Positions 36,783 to 47,151 are shown, counted from the stretch's first letter. The stretch is 64,000 nucleotides of DNA from Agrobacterium vitis (GCF_014926405.1 NZ_JACXXJ020000003.1:1285001-1349000), one strand, 5' to 3'. Numbers and translations are program-made. The notes: a model not told the origin generated them from the letters alone.

Positions 36783-37574
36783 ATGACGTCCACTCGCCTT
36801 TACTGCATGACTGGCGGTACACTTCATTTCGATCAAGGTGTGTTTACACATATGCTGGGAATGGGTCGGCGAATGAAAGCACCCACACCCATATTCCTAG
36901 TTGATCACCCGAAAGGTAAAATTCTGTTCGAGACAGGATTGCACCCGAACGCGGCTGTCGATCCGGTGGGGCAATGGGGTGAAGAACGCGCGGTTGATTG
37001 GGCGGCCGAGTTTGAGCCAGAACAGGCCGTTGACCGGCAGTTGGCAGCCCTTGGTATTAGACCCGAAGACATCAGCTTTGTTGTTATGTCATGCCTTTAT
37101 CCGGATCATGCCGGCGGCATGCATCTGTTCCCGAACGCAAAGTTCATTGTTCAATTCCGTGAACTACAAGACGCATGGTGGCCGGATAGACGCCTCACCA
37201 AAAGCTACGCCTATCCGGAAATTCAGGAAATCCGAGACCTCGATTATCTCGAACTGCACGATGAGGACTATGATCTGTTTGGCGATGGCTCTGTCGAAAT
37301 CCTCTTCACACCGGCTCACACGCGCGGTGAACAATCGCTTGTCCTTAGGCTGCCGAATACGGGCACGATTGTGCTCCCTGCTGGAATTTTTCCGCAGAAG
37401 GCGAATTACGTGAACAATGTGATGACGGGAACGCCCATGGTCGATCCCGCTACTGCACATCGATCAATGGCGCGGCTGAAGCGTATTGCAGAACGCGAGA
37501 ATGCCATGGTGATCTTTCATCACGACATTGACGCTTGGGATGACATCCGCAAATCCCCACACTTCTACGACTAG
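36783..37574 (+). CDS. Metallo-beta-lactamase-fold protein, AHL-lactonase-like, altered metal site
   Basis: 263 residues with the overall pattern of the AttM/AiiA lactonase family: HFDQGVFTHMLGMG, PTPIFLVDHPKGKILFETGLHP, RPEDISFVVMS, TPAHTRGEQSL and IFHHD. The zinc motif HxHxDH is changed. At the two first His positions there are Cys104 and Tyr106 (SCLYPDH); Asp108 and His109 remain, as do His179 and His246/247. The bridging Asp is also absent (LPAGIF). A two-zinc lactonase activity is therefore doubtful. It may bind one metal, use another metal, or have a new activity. It follows the transporter genes, so a lactone or ester intermediate is an alternative role to signal turnover. Confidence 0.75.
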   Translation: MTSTRLYCMTGGTLHFDQGVFTHMLGMGRRMKAPTPIFLVDHPKGKILFETGLHPNAAVDPVGQWGEERAVDWAAEFEPEQAVDRQLAALGIRPEDISFVVMSCLYPDHAGGMHLFPNAKFIVQFRELQDAWWPDRRLTKSYAYPEIQEIRDLDYLELHDEDYDLFGDGSVEILFTPAHTRGEQSLVLRLPNTGTIVLPAGIFPQKANYVNNVMTGTPMVDPATAHRSMARLKRIAERENAMVIFHHDIDAWDDIRKSPHFYD

Positions 37575-37656
37575 ATCGAAAATCCTTTCATTGCGTAGCG
37601 CTCGGCGACTGATCGAGCATGACCGAACTGAGATCAACAACAGGAAACAGCACCCG

Positions 37657-38679
37657 ATGACTACGCAAATGTATCAAGAGATCATGGAAATTCCATCCGC
37701 GATCGCGTCGCTCATTGAGCGATCTGGTGCCGAACTGAAGCAAGTCGGCAAAACTTTCGAGAAACTAAATCCTGCAGCCATAGTTACTATCGCGCGCGGC
37801 TCGTCAGATCACGCCGCGCATTTCCTAAAATATGCTATCGAACTCAATGTCGGTATTCCCGTAGCTTCGCTCGGCCCATCCCTCGTCTCCGTCTATAACG
37901 CTAGATTGAAGTTGGACCGATGTGGAGCTCTAGCGATCTCCCAGTCCGGCAAAAGTCCCGACATCGTAACGCTAGCGGAAGCGGTTAGAAACGGTGGCGC
38001 ATATACGGTCGCGGTGTTGAATACGATTCAGTCCCCTCTGGCGAATGCCTCCACCGTAGCGGTAGACATCGCCGCAGGCCCTGAGACTGCTGTGGCCGCG
38101 ACGAAGTCGTTCGTCAACTCCGTGGTGGCGGGCTTACTTCTGATTGCGGCATGGACGGACGATGAGAAACTCGAGCGCGCAGTCAAGTCACTCCCGGAAC
38201 ACCTGTCAAATGGCTCTGATGCCAAATGGCCTGAGCTTGCGGCCGCGTTAGAGGGCCAACAGTCCTGTTACATTATCGGAAGAGGCCCCAGCGTTGCTAT
38301 CGCTGCCGAAGCTGCCCTAAAGTGCAAAGAGACCTGTGAGCTTCATGCTGAAGTTTACTCCTCAGCTGAACTTATGCATGGTCCAGTTTCGCTTGTATCA
38401 CCAAAATTTCCTATCTTGGCGTTCGCCGCAAGAGATCTTGGGGAAGGTTCCGTGTGTGCAGTTGCAGATCAACTAGCGTCGAAACGAGCCAACGTGTTCG
38501 TCACCTCCGAGAATGCAGAAGTGGCGACACGCTTGCCGTTTATTGCAACAGGGCATCCTCTCACCGACGCGCTAGCTCAAATAGTCCCATTCTACAGATT
38601 TGTGGAAACACTCGCACGGCAAAGGGGATTGAATCCAGACGCTCCGCCAGCGCTCATGAAAGTTACCGAAACTCTTTGA
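37657..38679 (+). CDS. SIS-domain protein, GlmS-like (amino sugar isomerase/deaminase)
   Basis: 340 residues of two SIS domains like the isomerase half of glucosamine-6-phosphate synthase, without the glutaminase domain. Motifs: ARGSSDHAAHFLKY, ISQSGKSPDIV, GPETAVAATKSFVNS, GRGPSVAIAAEAALKCKETCELHAEVYSSAELMHGPVSLV. Such stand-alone forms serve as glucosamine-6-phosphate deaminase (NagB-II) or as other amino-sugar isomerases. I chose ATG 37657 after AGGAAACAG. With nagA and the sugar kinase nearby it would complete an amino-sugar route to fructose 6-phosphate. Confidence 0.85.
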   Translation: MTTQMYQEIMEIPSAIASLIERSGAELKQVGKTFEKLNPAAIVTIARGSSDHAAHFLKYAIELNVGIPVASLGPSLVSVYNARLKLDRCGALAISQSGKSPDIVTLAEAVRNGGAYTVAVLNTIQSPLANASTVAVDIAAGPETAVAATKSFVNSVVAGLLLIAAWTDDEKLERAVKSLPEHLSNGSDAKWPELAAALEGQQSCYIIGRGPSVAIAAEAALKCKETCELHAEVYSSAELMHGPVSLVSPKFPILAFAARDLGEGSVCAVADQLASKRANVFVTSENAEVATRLPFIATGHPLTDALAQIVPFYRFVETLARQRGLNPDAPPALMKVTETL

Positions 38680-39112
38680 ACTTATAGACAACGCTCATTC
38701 CATCCCGCGCCGCCGGTCAGCTTTCGATTTGTTAGAGGAATTCTTCTTTCGTGCAGAGCACGAAATCGGCAATGATTATCCGTTAGCGCGAACATATTGT
38801 CTGCCGGCGGACGCTACCATGGTGACGGCAACAGCTCGCTTTATGCCTTGGTAGCTATTTCTTTGTCCCAATAGCCGTACTTGTTCGCGATATGATTTCG
38901 TATCTCTAGCTAACATTCTGAGCTCAGACTTGCGCCTCAAAAAATATACGCAAGACACGGTCTCAGACATACATTTCGGCGGCCTATCGTTATTGTGGAA
39001 ATTGCAGGAACTGACAACGATATGACGAATTACTTCTGACGAAACCACACGCTAATTCGCCCTGTCCAGCAGCAATTTTGAAGAGGTTATCCTGAGTACT
39101 CCGGTATACCGA
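38680..39112. other. Convergent intergenic region, no gene seen
   Basis: These 433 bp separate the convergent SIS and deoR genes. The one open stretch on the minus strand (38776-39048) has no recognisable motif, and I do not call it. No clear terminator was found by eye. Confidence 0.5.
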
Positions 39113-39874
39113 CTAGTCCAGCAACGTCCTAATATTATTCTGTTCCAGCAGGGCGCGACTTTTAGCATTCTCTTCAGTGACTAAGATGTCGATAAGGGAC
39201 AGAGGGCCAATTTTGTAGGCGGCGGCCGTACCGATTTTGTCAGAAGTAGCGATAGCCACGACTTCTGCGGCGGCGCTGATCATTGCGGACTTTATTGCCA
39301 CTTCATCATAACCCGAAGTTGTCAAACCTAGATCCTCATGAATTCCATGGACACCAATAAAGCACAGATCAGCACTCATCGAATGGAGTTGCTCCAAAAC
39401 CCTCGCGCCAAGCGTCATCTGACTTCGTTTGTCAAAGACGCCCCCAAGGAAGATTATTTCTAGATGAGCGTGTTCGTTGGTGACTGTCGCAATTAGGGGG
39501 CTGTTCGTCACGATCGTCGCCCTCAAGTCCTTTGGCAGCTGCCGGACCAATTCTAGATTAGAAGTCCCGCCATCAACGATGACGACCTGATCTCGGAGCA
39601 CAATCTGAGCCGCGCGCCGCGCTAGTCTGACTTTTTGTTCGGCGGAAACTTTGTACCGCCCCTGAAAGGGGAGGGTGCCAGGCGACATCGGGAGAGCTGC
39701 CCCATGGACGCGTTTGATAAGACCTTCCGCCGCCATTTCGCGGAAATCGCGTCGTGCCGTGTCTTCAGAGACCGAGAAATGCTCGGACACTTCCGTCGTT
39801 GAAAGTCGCCCCTTTGTTTGCAGAGCGGCAAGGATATAGGCACGCCGCTCATCAGGCGTCGAATCTAAGGACAT
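39113..39874 (-). CDS. DeoR family transcriptional regulator
   Basis: A 253-residue sugar-phosphate-responsive repressor. The N-terminal helix-turn-helix ERRAYILAALQTKGRLSTTEVSEHFSVSEDTARRDFREMAAEGLIKRVHGAALP (about residues 9-62) is canonical for the DeoR/AgaR/GlpR group. The effector domain has VIVDGGTSNLELVRQLP and FIGVHGIHEDLGLTT. It diverges from nagA across a short AT-rich gap with TATA-rich repeats. It probably represses nagA-kinase, with a (amino) sugar phosphate as inducer. Confidence 0.92.
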   Translation of the reverse strand: MSLDSTPDERRAYILAALQTKGRLSTTEVSEHFSVSEDTARRDFREMAAEGLIKRVHGAALPMSPGTLPFQGRYKVSAEQKVRLARRAAQIVLRDQVVIVDGGTSNLELVRQLPKDLRATIVTNSPLIATVTNEHAHLEIIFLGGVFDKRSQMTLGARVLEQLHSMSADLCFIGVHGIHEDLGLTTSGYDEVAIKSAMISAAAEVVAIATSDKIGTAAAYKIGPLSLIDILVTEENAKSRALLEQNNIRTLLD

Positions 39875-39948
39875 GATTTTCTCCGTTGCACGTTTCTGCG
39901 TATATAGGTATATATGGGGATATAAAATGCGTCATCGAGGATCAGATC

Positions 39949-41163
39949 TTGGAAAACCTTCTTATCAAAGGAAACGTAATTCTTCCCGACAGGATAATCG
40001 AAAATGCGATAGTTCGCTGCCAGGAAGGACGCATCCGTAGCATTGAGCAGTTCAATTCGAAACACCTGCTGGAAAATGTTGTCGACTATACGGGGTATTA
40101 CATATCGCCAGGCTTCGTCGATATTCACGTTCATGGCGCTGCAGGGGCAGACTATATGGATGGGACCAAGGACGCGGTTCGCGCTACAAACAGAGCCCAC
40201 GCCAAGCACGGGACGACCTCGATCTTTCCAACAACAACTACAGGCTCGTTCCAGCAACTCGATGCCATGGTAAACTCGTGCGAAAACGTGCAATCCTCTT
40301 GGACGCATGCAGATGGGGCTCGCATCGCGGGAATCCACTTCTACGGGCCATATTTTGCTGAAGACAAAGTCGGGGTTCATTCGCCTGAAGGCCGGCGAGA
40401 TCCAGTTCGTGAGGAATACGAGTATTTTCTATCAAGACCGATCATCAAGATTGCAACTTGTGCCTCGGAGCTTCCTGGTGCTTTAGATTTCTTCAATTTT
40501 GCACGAGAAAGGGGATGCTTCATCACATGCGGACATTCTAATGCCTGCTGGGGTGAACTTGAAGCAGCCTTTGCCCATGGAATGCGCCACGTCGACCATT
40601 TTTGGTGTGCGATGAGTTCTGTCTCCTCACTTCGCGCGCGTTTTGGAACGCCGATGCAAGCCGGTATGGAACAATACGTACTTCAAAACGATGGCATGAG
40701 CACAGAAGTAATTGCCGATGGCATCCATCTGTCCGACGATCTTCTGCGCTTCGCTTATGAAATGATAGGCTTCCATCGGACATGTCTGGTCACTGACGCG
40801 AACCGAGCCATGGATGCACCTCCAGGGACGTATCGATTTGGATCGAGCGACGATGGGACATGGGTCCACAGCGATGGCCAGTCGGTACGAGGGGATGACG
40901 GCAGCTTAGCAAGCTCGATGCATGGCATGGACCGCATGGTGAAGACCATGGCAAGGGCCGTGGGTAAGAGCCTGCCCAACGTCATCCGTATGGCCTCGCT
41001 TACTCCCGCAGAACTCGCCGGGGTATCTGCTGAAGTGGGAAGCATCGAGCCGGGTAAGCTTGCCGATTTCGTGGTGTTGGATCAGGAACTTGATATTGAG
41101 CGCGTTATCATAGGTGGCGAAACAGTACATGTGCCTCACGCAAACCGAGAGCGTGCGTCGTGA
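39949..41163 (+). CDS. nagA: N-acetylglucosamine-6-phosphate deacetylase
   Basis: NagA removes the acetyl group from N-acetylglucosamine 6-phosphate or a related amino-sugar phosphate. About 404 residues with the amidohydrolase metal motif DIHVHGAAGADYMDG, TTSIFPTTTTGSF, GIHFYGPYF (NagA normally reads EGPF; the Glu here is Tyr), CGHSNA, RHVDHFWCAM (family H.FNAM), VIADGIHL, TDANRAM (family Asp retained) and a C-terminal GSIEPGKLADFVVLD. The changed EGP and FNAM motifs suggest a different amido-sugar or N-substituent. The start is uncertain: TTG 39949 after GAGGATCAG, or TTG 39886. The kinase gene overlaps by 4 nt. Confidence 0.82.
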   Translation: MENLLIKGNVILPDRIIENAIVRCQEGRIRSIEQFNSKHLLENVVDYTGYYISPGFVDIHVHGAAGADYMDGTKDAVRATNRAHAKHGTTSIFPTTTTGSFQQLDAMVNSCENVQSSWTHADGARIAGIHFYGPYFAEDKVGVHSPEGRRDPVREEYEYFLSRPIIKIATCASELPGALDFFNFARERGCFITCGHSNACWGELEAAFAHGMRHVDHFWCAMSSVSSLRARFGTPMQAGMEQYVLQNDGMSTEVIADGIHLSDDLLRFAYEMIGFHRTCLVTDANRAMDAPPGTYRFGSSDDGTWVHSDGQSVRGDDGSLASSMHGMDRMVKTMARAVGKSLPNVIRMASLTPAELAGVSAEVGSIEPGKLADFVVLDQELDIERVIIGGETVHVPHANRERAS

Positions 41164-42086
41164 CATATCCTCCTCTTGTTATCGGCGTGGACGTTGGCGG
41201 CACGAAGACCCGTTGGATGGCCCAGCGTGGGAAGGATTCCGTTGTTGATCAGACGGTCCCGACAAGCTCCTGGCGTCGTGAAAGCTACAGCGCGTCCGAT
41301 TGCTTTCGCCTCAAAGCTCTCATCGAGTCATCCATCGGCTACCTACAGCCACGGCACGTCGTCATCGGAGCGAATGGCTGTAATACAGATCAGCGTCTTC
41401 TCCAGTGCGAAGAGACTTTTGGAAAAACGACAGGGTGGGACATCAGAGTGCTCAATGATGCAGAATTGCTTCCTGCAGCGGCGGGAGGGGATGGTGGCAT
41501 CGCCGTCATTTCAGGCACAGGGTCAATTGTCGTTGCCAGAAACACAGAGGGGGCTCTTTTAACGGTCGGCGGTTGGGGTTGGCTGCTCGGCGACGAAGGT
41601 GGCGGTGCTGGCTTGGTGAGGGCCGCAATACGATCCTGTCTTGCAGCCGCTGAAGCAAGGGAACACTCAGACGTCCTCCATGAATTTTTACTTAAACATC
41701 TAAAAATCACAGACCTCAGAGAGGCTAATGAGAGGCTGTCCATCGAACCTTCAGCAGCAATGTTCGCTAGTCACACCATTGCACTATTCGATGCGATCGA
41801 ACAGGGATCAAAGCTTGGCGTCGGCGTCGTCAGAGCCCAAGTTGCGGATCTCCGTGATAAAGTGGCGTCTCTGCTTCTGCAGGGAGCGCGTGGGCCTGTC
41901 TATCTGGGCGGCGGAATTTTTGAGCGTCTGCCCTATTTTTATCAGGCGTTCATTGATGCGGCCAACGAACTCAGTAGCGACTTGGATATAGTACTAGTTG
42001 CAACCCCTCCGGTAGTCGGGGCACTCAATATTGCATCCGTTCGGCTAGCGCGAGGAGAGGGCTTTGAAAGGGCGGAAAGTGGGTGA
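41160..42086 (+). CDS. BadF/BadG/NagK-type sugar kinase
   Basis: An ASKHA-fold ATPase of 308 residues related to N-acetylglucosamine kinases. Motifs: phosphate 1 VIGVDVGGTKTRWMAQ, VLNDAELLPAAAGG, phosphate 2 VISGTGSIVVARN, then GGWGWLLGDEGGGAGLVRAAI and VYLGGGIFERLP. It presumably phosphorylates the amino sugar that NagA then deacetylates. The GTG start overlaps the nagA stop (GTGA). It is the last intact catabolic gene before traR. Confidence 0.88.
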   Translation: MTYPPLVIGVDVGGTKTRWMAQRGKDSVVDQTVPTSSWRRESYSASDCFRLKALIESSIGYLQPRHVVIGANGCNTDQRLLQCEETFGKTTGWDIRVLNDAELLPAAAGGDGGIAVISGTGSIVVARNTEGALLTVGGWGWLLGDEGGGAGLVRAAIRSCLAAAEAREHSDVLHEFLLKHLKITDLREANERLSIEPSAAMFASHTIALFDAIEQGSKLGVGVVRAQVADLRDKVASLLLQGARGPVYLGGGIFERLPYFYQAFIDAANELSSDLDIVLVATPPVVGALNIASVRLARGEGFERAESG

Positions 42087-42480
42087 CTATTTTTCGGAGG
42101 TCGGCCAGCGGAATTGCCGAAAGGTCATAGGAAACGAATTCAGATTAGCTCCTGAGGCTGCGTCTGGCAGCGATCGAAACGATGACAAGCACCCGAGGAA
42201 CTCAAATAGAGAGGAATTGGCCGGCAGTAACTCGCTGCGCGTCTTGCACGTTCCCACTAACAATCAGCGATGATGGGCGGCATAGGCTACATGGCGAAAC
42301 CGGCATCCGTTTTCTAGTGAGTTCGAAGCCACTCGCCATGCGTCTCGAGAGGCTGAAACAAACACCAAACATCGCTCTCCCGCAGTGGCCATCCTGCTTT
42401 TATTGCCACTGGACGAACTCTGCAGCAAAAAGGATCTTCCCCGTGACCTGTTCCACCTGACCACCAAAACGGAGTGAAAA
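42087..42480. other. Gap between the sugar kinase gene and traR
   Basis: 394 bp on the same strand as both flanking genes. I see no gene, no tra box and no clear terminator, so read-through from the nagA-kinase operon into traR is possible. The traR ribosome site is GGAG before ATG 42481. Confidence 0.45.
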
Positions 42481-42983
42481 ATGCAGCACTGGCTGGACAA
42501 GCTAACCGATCTTGCGGCGATACAAGGCGACGAGAGCATCCTAACGCAGGGCCTTTCCGACCTCACCCAACATTATGGCTTCACCGGCTACGCCTATCTG
42601 CACATCCAGCACAAGCGCAGCATCGCAGTCACAAATTATCATCGCGAGTGGCGGTCGACGTATTTCGAGAAGAACTTCGATAAGCTTGATCCGGTCGTCA
42701 AACGCGCGAAATCCAGGAAACACGTTTTTGCGTGGTCCGGGGAACAGGATCGCGCGAAGCAATCGAAGGAAGAGCGTACCTTCTATGCGCATGCTGCCGA
42801 CTTTGGCATTCGCTCCGGGGTAACCGTTCCGATCAAGACTGCCAACGGCTCGATGTCGATGTTCACTTTAGCGTCGGAAAGGCCTGCAATCGATCTTGAC
42901 CGTGAGATCGACGCGGTCGCAGCCGCCGCTGCAGTTGGACAGCTCCATGCCCGCATCTCGTTCCTTCAAACCACTCCGACAGT
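42481..42983 (+). pseudogene. traR: traR, 5' part (AHL-binding domain), cut by IS110-group insertion
   Basis: TraR is the LuxR-type activator of conjugation. This part encodes residues 1-168 of a TraR almost identical in pattern to Ti TraR ([30 protein letters not shown]-like [23 protein letters not shown]). It includes the AHL pocket and the dimerisation helix. The insertion adds one residue and a stop, giving a 169-residue product without the DNA-binding domain. Joining 42481-42983 to 44363-44564 restores an uninterrupted 705-nt gene of 234 codons, the normal TraR length. The truncated form resembles TrlR, a known dominant-negative TraR. Confidence 0.93.
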
Positions 42984-43266
42984 CATATGATTGATACCAG
43001 TTTTCAGGTGGTTTGACTCAAACACCGTTCGACCATTCTCTGGGCTGGTGCCGCAAGGCTTCCCGGTATGATCTGACCCTCACTCCGATCGACCCAATAT
43101 GTGTCTTTCCGCGGACCTGTCGATCATCCGGGAACGCCCTGCGGTGAGGCCTTGCCTCAAAGGTGCTGCTGTGACCCAAGAAGGGCATGACCATCCGGTC
43201 CCATGACTGTCCTGTCCCGGCATCCTTCAGGCAAATAATTCTCATGCCGCAGGAGAGGATAATTAG
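42984..43266 (+). ncRNA. Candidate bridge RNA region in the left end of the IS110 element
   Basis: IS110-group elements encode a structured guide (bridge) RNA in the non-coding end upstream of the transposase. This 283-bp stretch has the right place and size. Bounds and structure were not determined; the call rests on element type and position only. Confidence 0.45.
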
Positions 43267-44564
<1,298 letters not shown>

Positions 44565-44621
44565 ACTACTAGTACTGACACCATCCGCTCTGTTGGCGCA
44601 CCAGGTCTGACCGAAACCGGA

Positions 44622-44930
44622 TCAGTTCGCGGCCAGCTTGGGAATGTGCCCAAGAACCCCTACGAGCGTGTTGACCGCGGTCATCTGCGCATGCATCTCG
44701 ATCATTGCTTCGATGTATTCGAGATGCTGAACGCCGCCAGTTGCTTTTCCTGTCCTGTAATCGTCGGGCAAAGCCTGAAACAGTTGATCCGCCTTCTCCA
44801 GGAGCTGCCTGTGCAGCCGAATAGCATTGACCGTCAGCGTCTCGACGTCTGCCGTTGCGAGGCCGCCTGTCAGCCCGATCACCGGGCGCAGTTCAAAAGT
44901 GTCCGACACTGCTGAATTTTCCGAATCCAT
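44622..44930 (-). CDS. traM: TraM, anti-activator of TraR
   Basis: TraM binds TraR and blocks DNA binding, setting the quorum threshold. The 102-residue helical protein reads MDSENSAVSDTFELRPVIGLTGGL, then LETLTVNAIRLH-like, LEKADQLFQALPDDYRTGKATGGVQHLEYIEAMIEMHAQM, matching Ti TraM throughout. I chose ATG 44930 for the standard length; the frame is open further upstream. It is convergent with the traR remnant. With traR broken, intact TraM has no native partner except the C-terminal fragment, if that is made. Confidence 0.94.
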   Translation of the reverse strand: MDSENSAVSDTFELRPVIGLTGGLATADVETLTVNAIRLHRQLLEKADQLFQALPDDYRTGKATGGVQHLEYIEAMIEMHAQMTAVNTLVGVLGHIPKLAAN

Positions 44931-45218
44931 TTGTGATCCAACCCAAAGTTTAGTCCGCGGTTCGCCCCCGCAGACGCTAATCCCTGATCCCAAGCCGGGG
45001 GTTGGAAACTGTACTCGGACAGTCCTGCGACCTTTAGCACCGGAGCACCTGGACATACGTCGCAGGCCCACCGGCCAATGGCCAGAGGATTCTGATGTCG
45101 AAACGGCCGACATCAACCACCGAGTAGAGGTTTCCACACCCCGGAACAGCGCGTACTGCCCTATCCGTGCTTATATCGGGCGAATGCTGTTTTCGCTAGA
45201 GGAATGGCCGAACAATTG

Positions 45219-45236
45219 CCGTGCAGATCTGCAGAT
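45219..45236. promoter_or_regulatory. tra box upstream of traM
   Basis: The core TGCAGATCTGCA (45222-45233) lies between the end of traH (45246) and the traM start (44930), in the sequence CCGTGCAGATCTGCAGAT. The right arm departs from the classical box. In Ti plasmids TraR activates traM, and this site could do so here. The rest of 44931-45245 shows no gene. Confidence 0.7.
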
Positions 45237-45245
45237 ACGGCGACG

Positions 45246-45881
45246 TCAGCGCTTTGCGTCAATGCCGGTCAGGTCGATCCTGATTCCTGCTTTGTTGGGA
45301 TCGGATGCCGAAGCTTCGGCCGGCGGTTCGGGTTTGGCCTCAGCATCAGTAATGCCAGCTTGTGTGTCGGCACCATTCCACTGGACCGGGCCCGGCTGGG
45401 CGAGCTTTACATCACCCGGATCTTCCGCCCGAAACACTGCCGTTCCTTCGAAATATCCCGTCTGCCAGGCGACGATCGCGTCGTCGAACACTTGCGGCAG
45501 GACATCCTTGGCGGTCGGATTCCCATACCATTTGGTGACGATACGGTAGACCTTCGCGAAGAGTGCCGTGCCCATGCGGATGTTTTCGCAAGCATCGACC
45601 AGGTCCGGCTTCAGCTGGCCCGCCTCCACGATGCCGAGCCCGGCGGGATATTGTGTGATCCCGACGCGAACGGTATTGCGACCGAGGTTGTCTCGGACAA
45701 GCGCCAACGCCTCTTCCGCTGTCTTCGGCCTGGGCACCAGTATGACGCGGTTTCCGGAGCGGACCGTGACTGCGAGCGGGTCCGGTGCCCCTGCCCGCTC
45801 GATGAACTGTTCTACGATCGCCGGCTTCAGGCCGGGATCGCTGCATTCTTTGATGAGGGCGGCATCGACCATCGCAAACAA
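45246..45881 (-). CDS. traH: TraH conjugal transfer protein
   Basis: The third gene of the traAFBH operon of Ti-type plasmids; its precise function is not known. In 211 residues it has a TraH_2 domain with an ALVRDNLGRNTVRVGITQYPAGLGIVEAGQLKPDLVDACENIRMG block. This recalls lytic transglycosylase-like accessory proteins, but no catalytic Glu can be assigned with confidence. A Pro/Ala/Glu-rich tail follows. It starts 4 bp after traB. Confidence 0.88.
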   Translation of the reverse strand: MFAMVDAALIKECSDPGLKPAIVEQFIERAGAPDPLAVTVRSGNRVILVPRPKTAEEALALVRDNLGRNTVRVGITQYPAGLGIVEAGQLKPDLVDACENIRMGTALFAKVYRIVTKWYGNPTAKDVLPQVFDDAIVAWQTGYFEGTAVFRAEDPGDVKLAQPGPVQWNGADTQAGITDAEAKPEPPAEASASDPNKAGIRIDLTGIDAKR

Positions 45882-45885
45882 TTCC

Positions 45886-47151
45886 TTATCTGTTGAAAGC
45901 CGTGACGACGGGCAGTCCGAACAGTTTTGCCCAGGCCATCACGCTCACGTTTTGAATGGCGACGATCGAGGTTCCCGCGGTCCACCATCCGTTGCCCGGG
46001 GCAATGATTGCGCTGGGGGAATGCAGCATCGACTGCAGGACCGGCCAAAGTAGGAGCTGTTCGTAACAGATCAGCGCGGCGAGCCTCTGGCCGTCGATTT
46101 CCACGACTGGATTGCCGAAGAGGTTGGCGCGAGCTCCTCCGCCCTGCCCGGTCCATCCCCGCCATGGCTGCCACATGGATACCGGGACGGGCATGCGTTC
46201 GCGATAGAGAATTCGTACTTCGTCAGCCGAAACCTTCACCATGGTATTGTCGTAGCCGCCCGGATCGATGACTGCCGCGCCGGCGATCACAGTGAGCTCC
46301 GAGCCTCGCAAGCCTTTCTGCCAGAGCCTCGCGACGGTCGGCGTCCAGAAACCGAGTGCACTTTCGGGAAGAACGATGAACCGCGTTTTCTCTCCCGCAG
46401 CCGCGCGCACCGTTGCGATCAGGTCACGGTGATAGTCGAGCGAGCCGTCTCTTCCAAGTTTCTGACCCTGTTCAAGGTCGACGCCCTTCCATCCCTCGGG
46501 TAGATTCGGAGATGTCCACGTAGTGGCGGACCAGAGCCACAATCCTCCCAGGACGATGGCGGTAGCCGGCCAATATCGTGATGTCATCATCGCGAGACCG
46601 GCTGTCATCGCGACCAGCCCCCACCATCCCCATCCCGGAAAGAGCACACCAGTAGCGGTGAGCGGATGTGCCCAGCCGGTTATGCCGAGCGGCGGCAGGC
46701 CTAAGAGCACCGTCGCCGCCAGATAGCGCGCAGCCATTGCCATTCCCGTTCGACCTACTCCGCGAGACTTGCCTTCCGATCGCGCCTTCCAGAGCGCCGC
46801 ATGCACAGCGGCAAAAGAGAGCGAAGCGGCCACCCAAAGCAGAAGCCCAGACCAGAGATCGGCGTCATAGAAGTTGGCGACGCCCTGCGGCAGCCCACGC
46901 GACGCAGCCAGAAAATATCCGGCCGACACCAGCACCGCCGTCAGCCGCGACGGCGACATCGCCCATAGCGCCGGAAACAACACAGCGACCGGAAGGGTCA
47001 GGACATGACCACTCCAGGCAATCCCGCCGCAAGCGACAGATACGGCGATGAGCAGGCAGGATCGCTGCCTGTTATGGATTGAACGTGAGGACCGGCCACG
47101 CCAGGCCGAGAAGGCCCGTGTCGGGAACCGGTCCAAAATACCGACTATCAT
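45886..47151 (-). CDS. traB: TraB conjugal transfer protein (Lnt-like)
   Basis: About 421 residues: an N-terminal multi-helix membrane half and a C-terminal carbon-nitrogen hydrolase domain like apolipoprotein N-acyltransferase. The triad region is visible as [12 protein letters not shown] (Glu), the conserved Lys/Arg area near [14 protein letters not shown], and [13 protein letters not shown] (Cys). Ti TraB proteins have this architecture. The start is uncertain: ATG 47151 or TTG 47163, both overlapping traF, or a non-standard start nearer 47075. Confidence 0.85.
   Translation of the reverse strand: MIVGILDRFPTRAFSAWRGRSSRSIHNRQRSCLLIAVSVACGGIAWSGHVLTLPVAVLFPALWAMSPSRLTAVLVSAGYFLAASRGLPQGVANFYDADLWSGLLLWVAASLSFAAVHAALWKARSEGKSRGVGRTGMAMAARYLAATVLLGLPPLGITGWAHPLTATGVLFPGWGWWGLVAMTAGLAMMTSRYWPATAIVLGGLWLWSATTWTSPNLPEGWKGVDLEQGQKLGRDGSLDYHRDLIATVRAAAGEKTRFIVLPESALGFWTPTVARLWQKGLRGSELTVIAGAAVIDPGGYDNTMVKVSADEVRILYRERMPVPVSMWQPWRGWTGQGGGARANLFGNPVVEIDGQRLAALICYEQLLLWPVLQSMLHSPSAIIAPGNGWWTAGTSIVAIQNVSVMAWAKLFGLPVVTAFNR

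Noticed and set aside
38776..39048. Minus-strand frame of 90 codons between the SIS and deoR genes
   Set aside because: No motif, no ribosome site and atypical composition; kept as intergenic.
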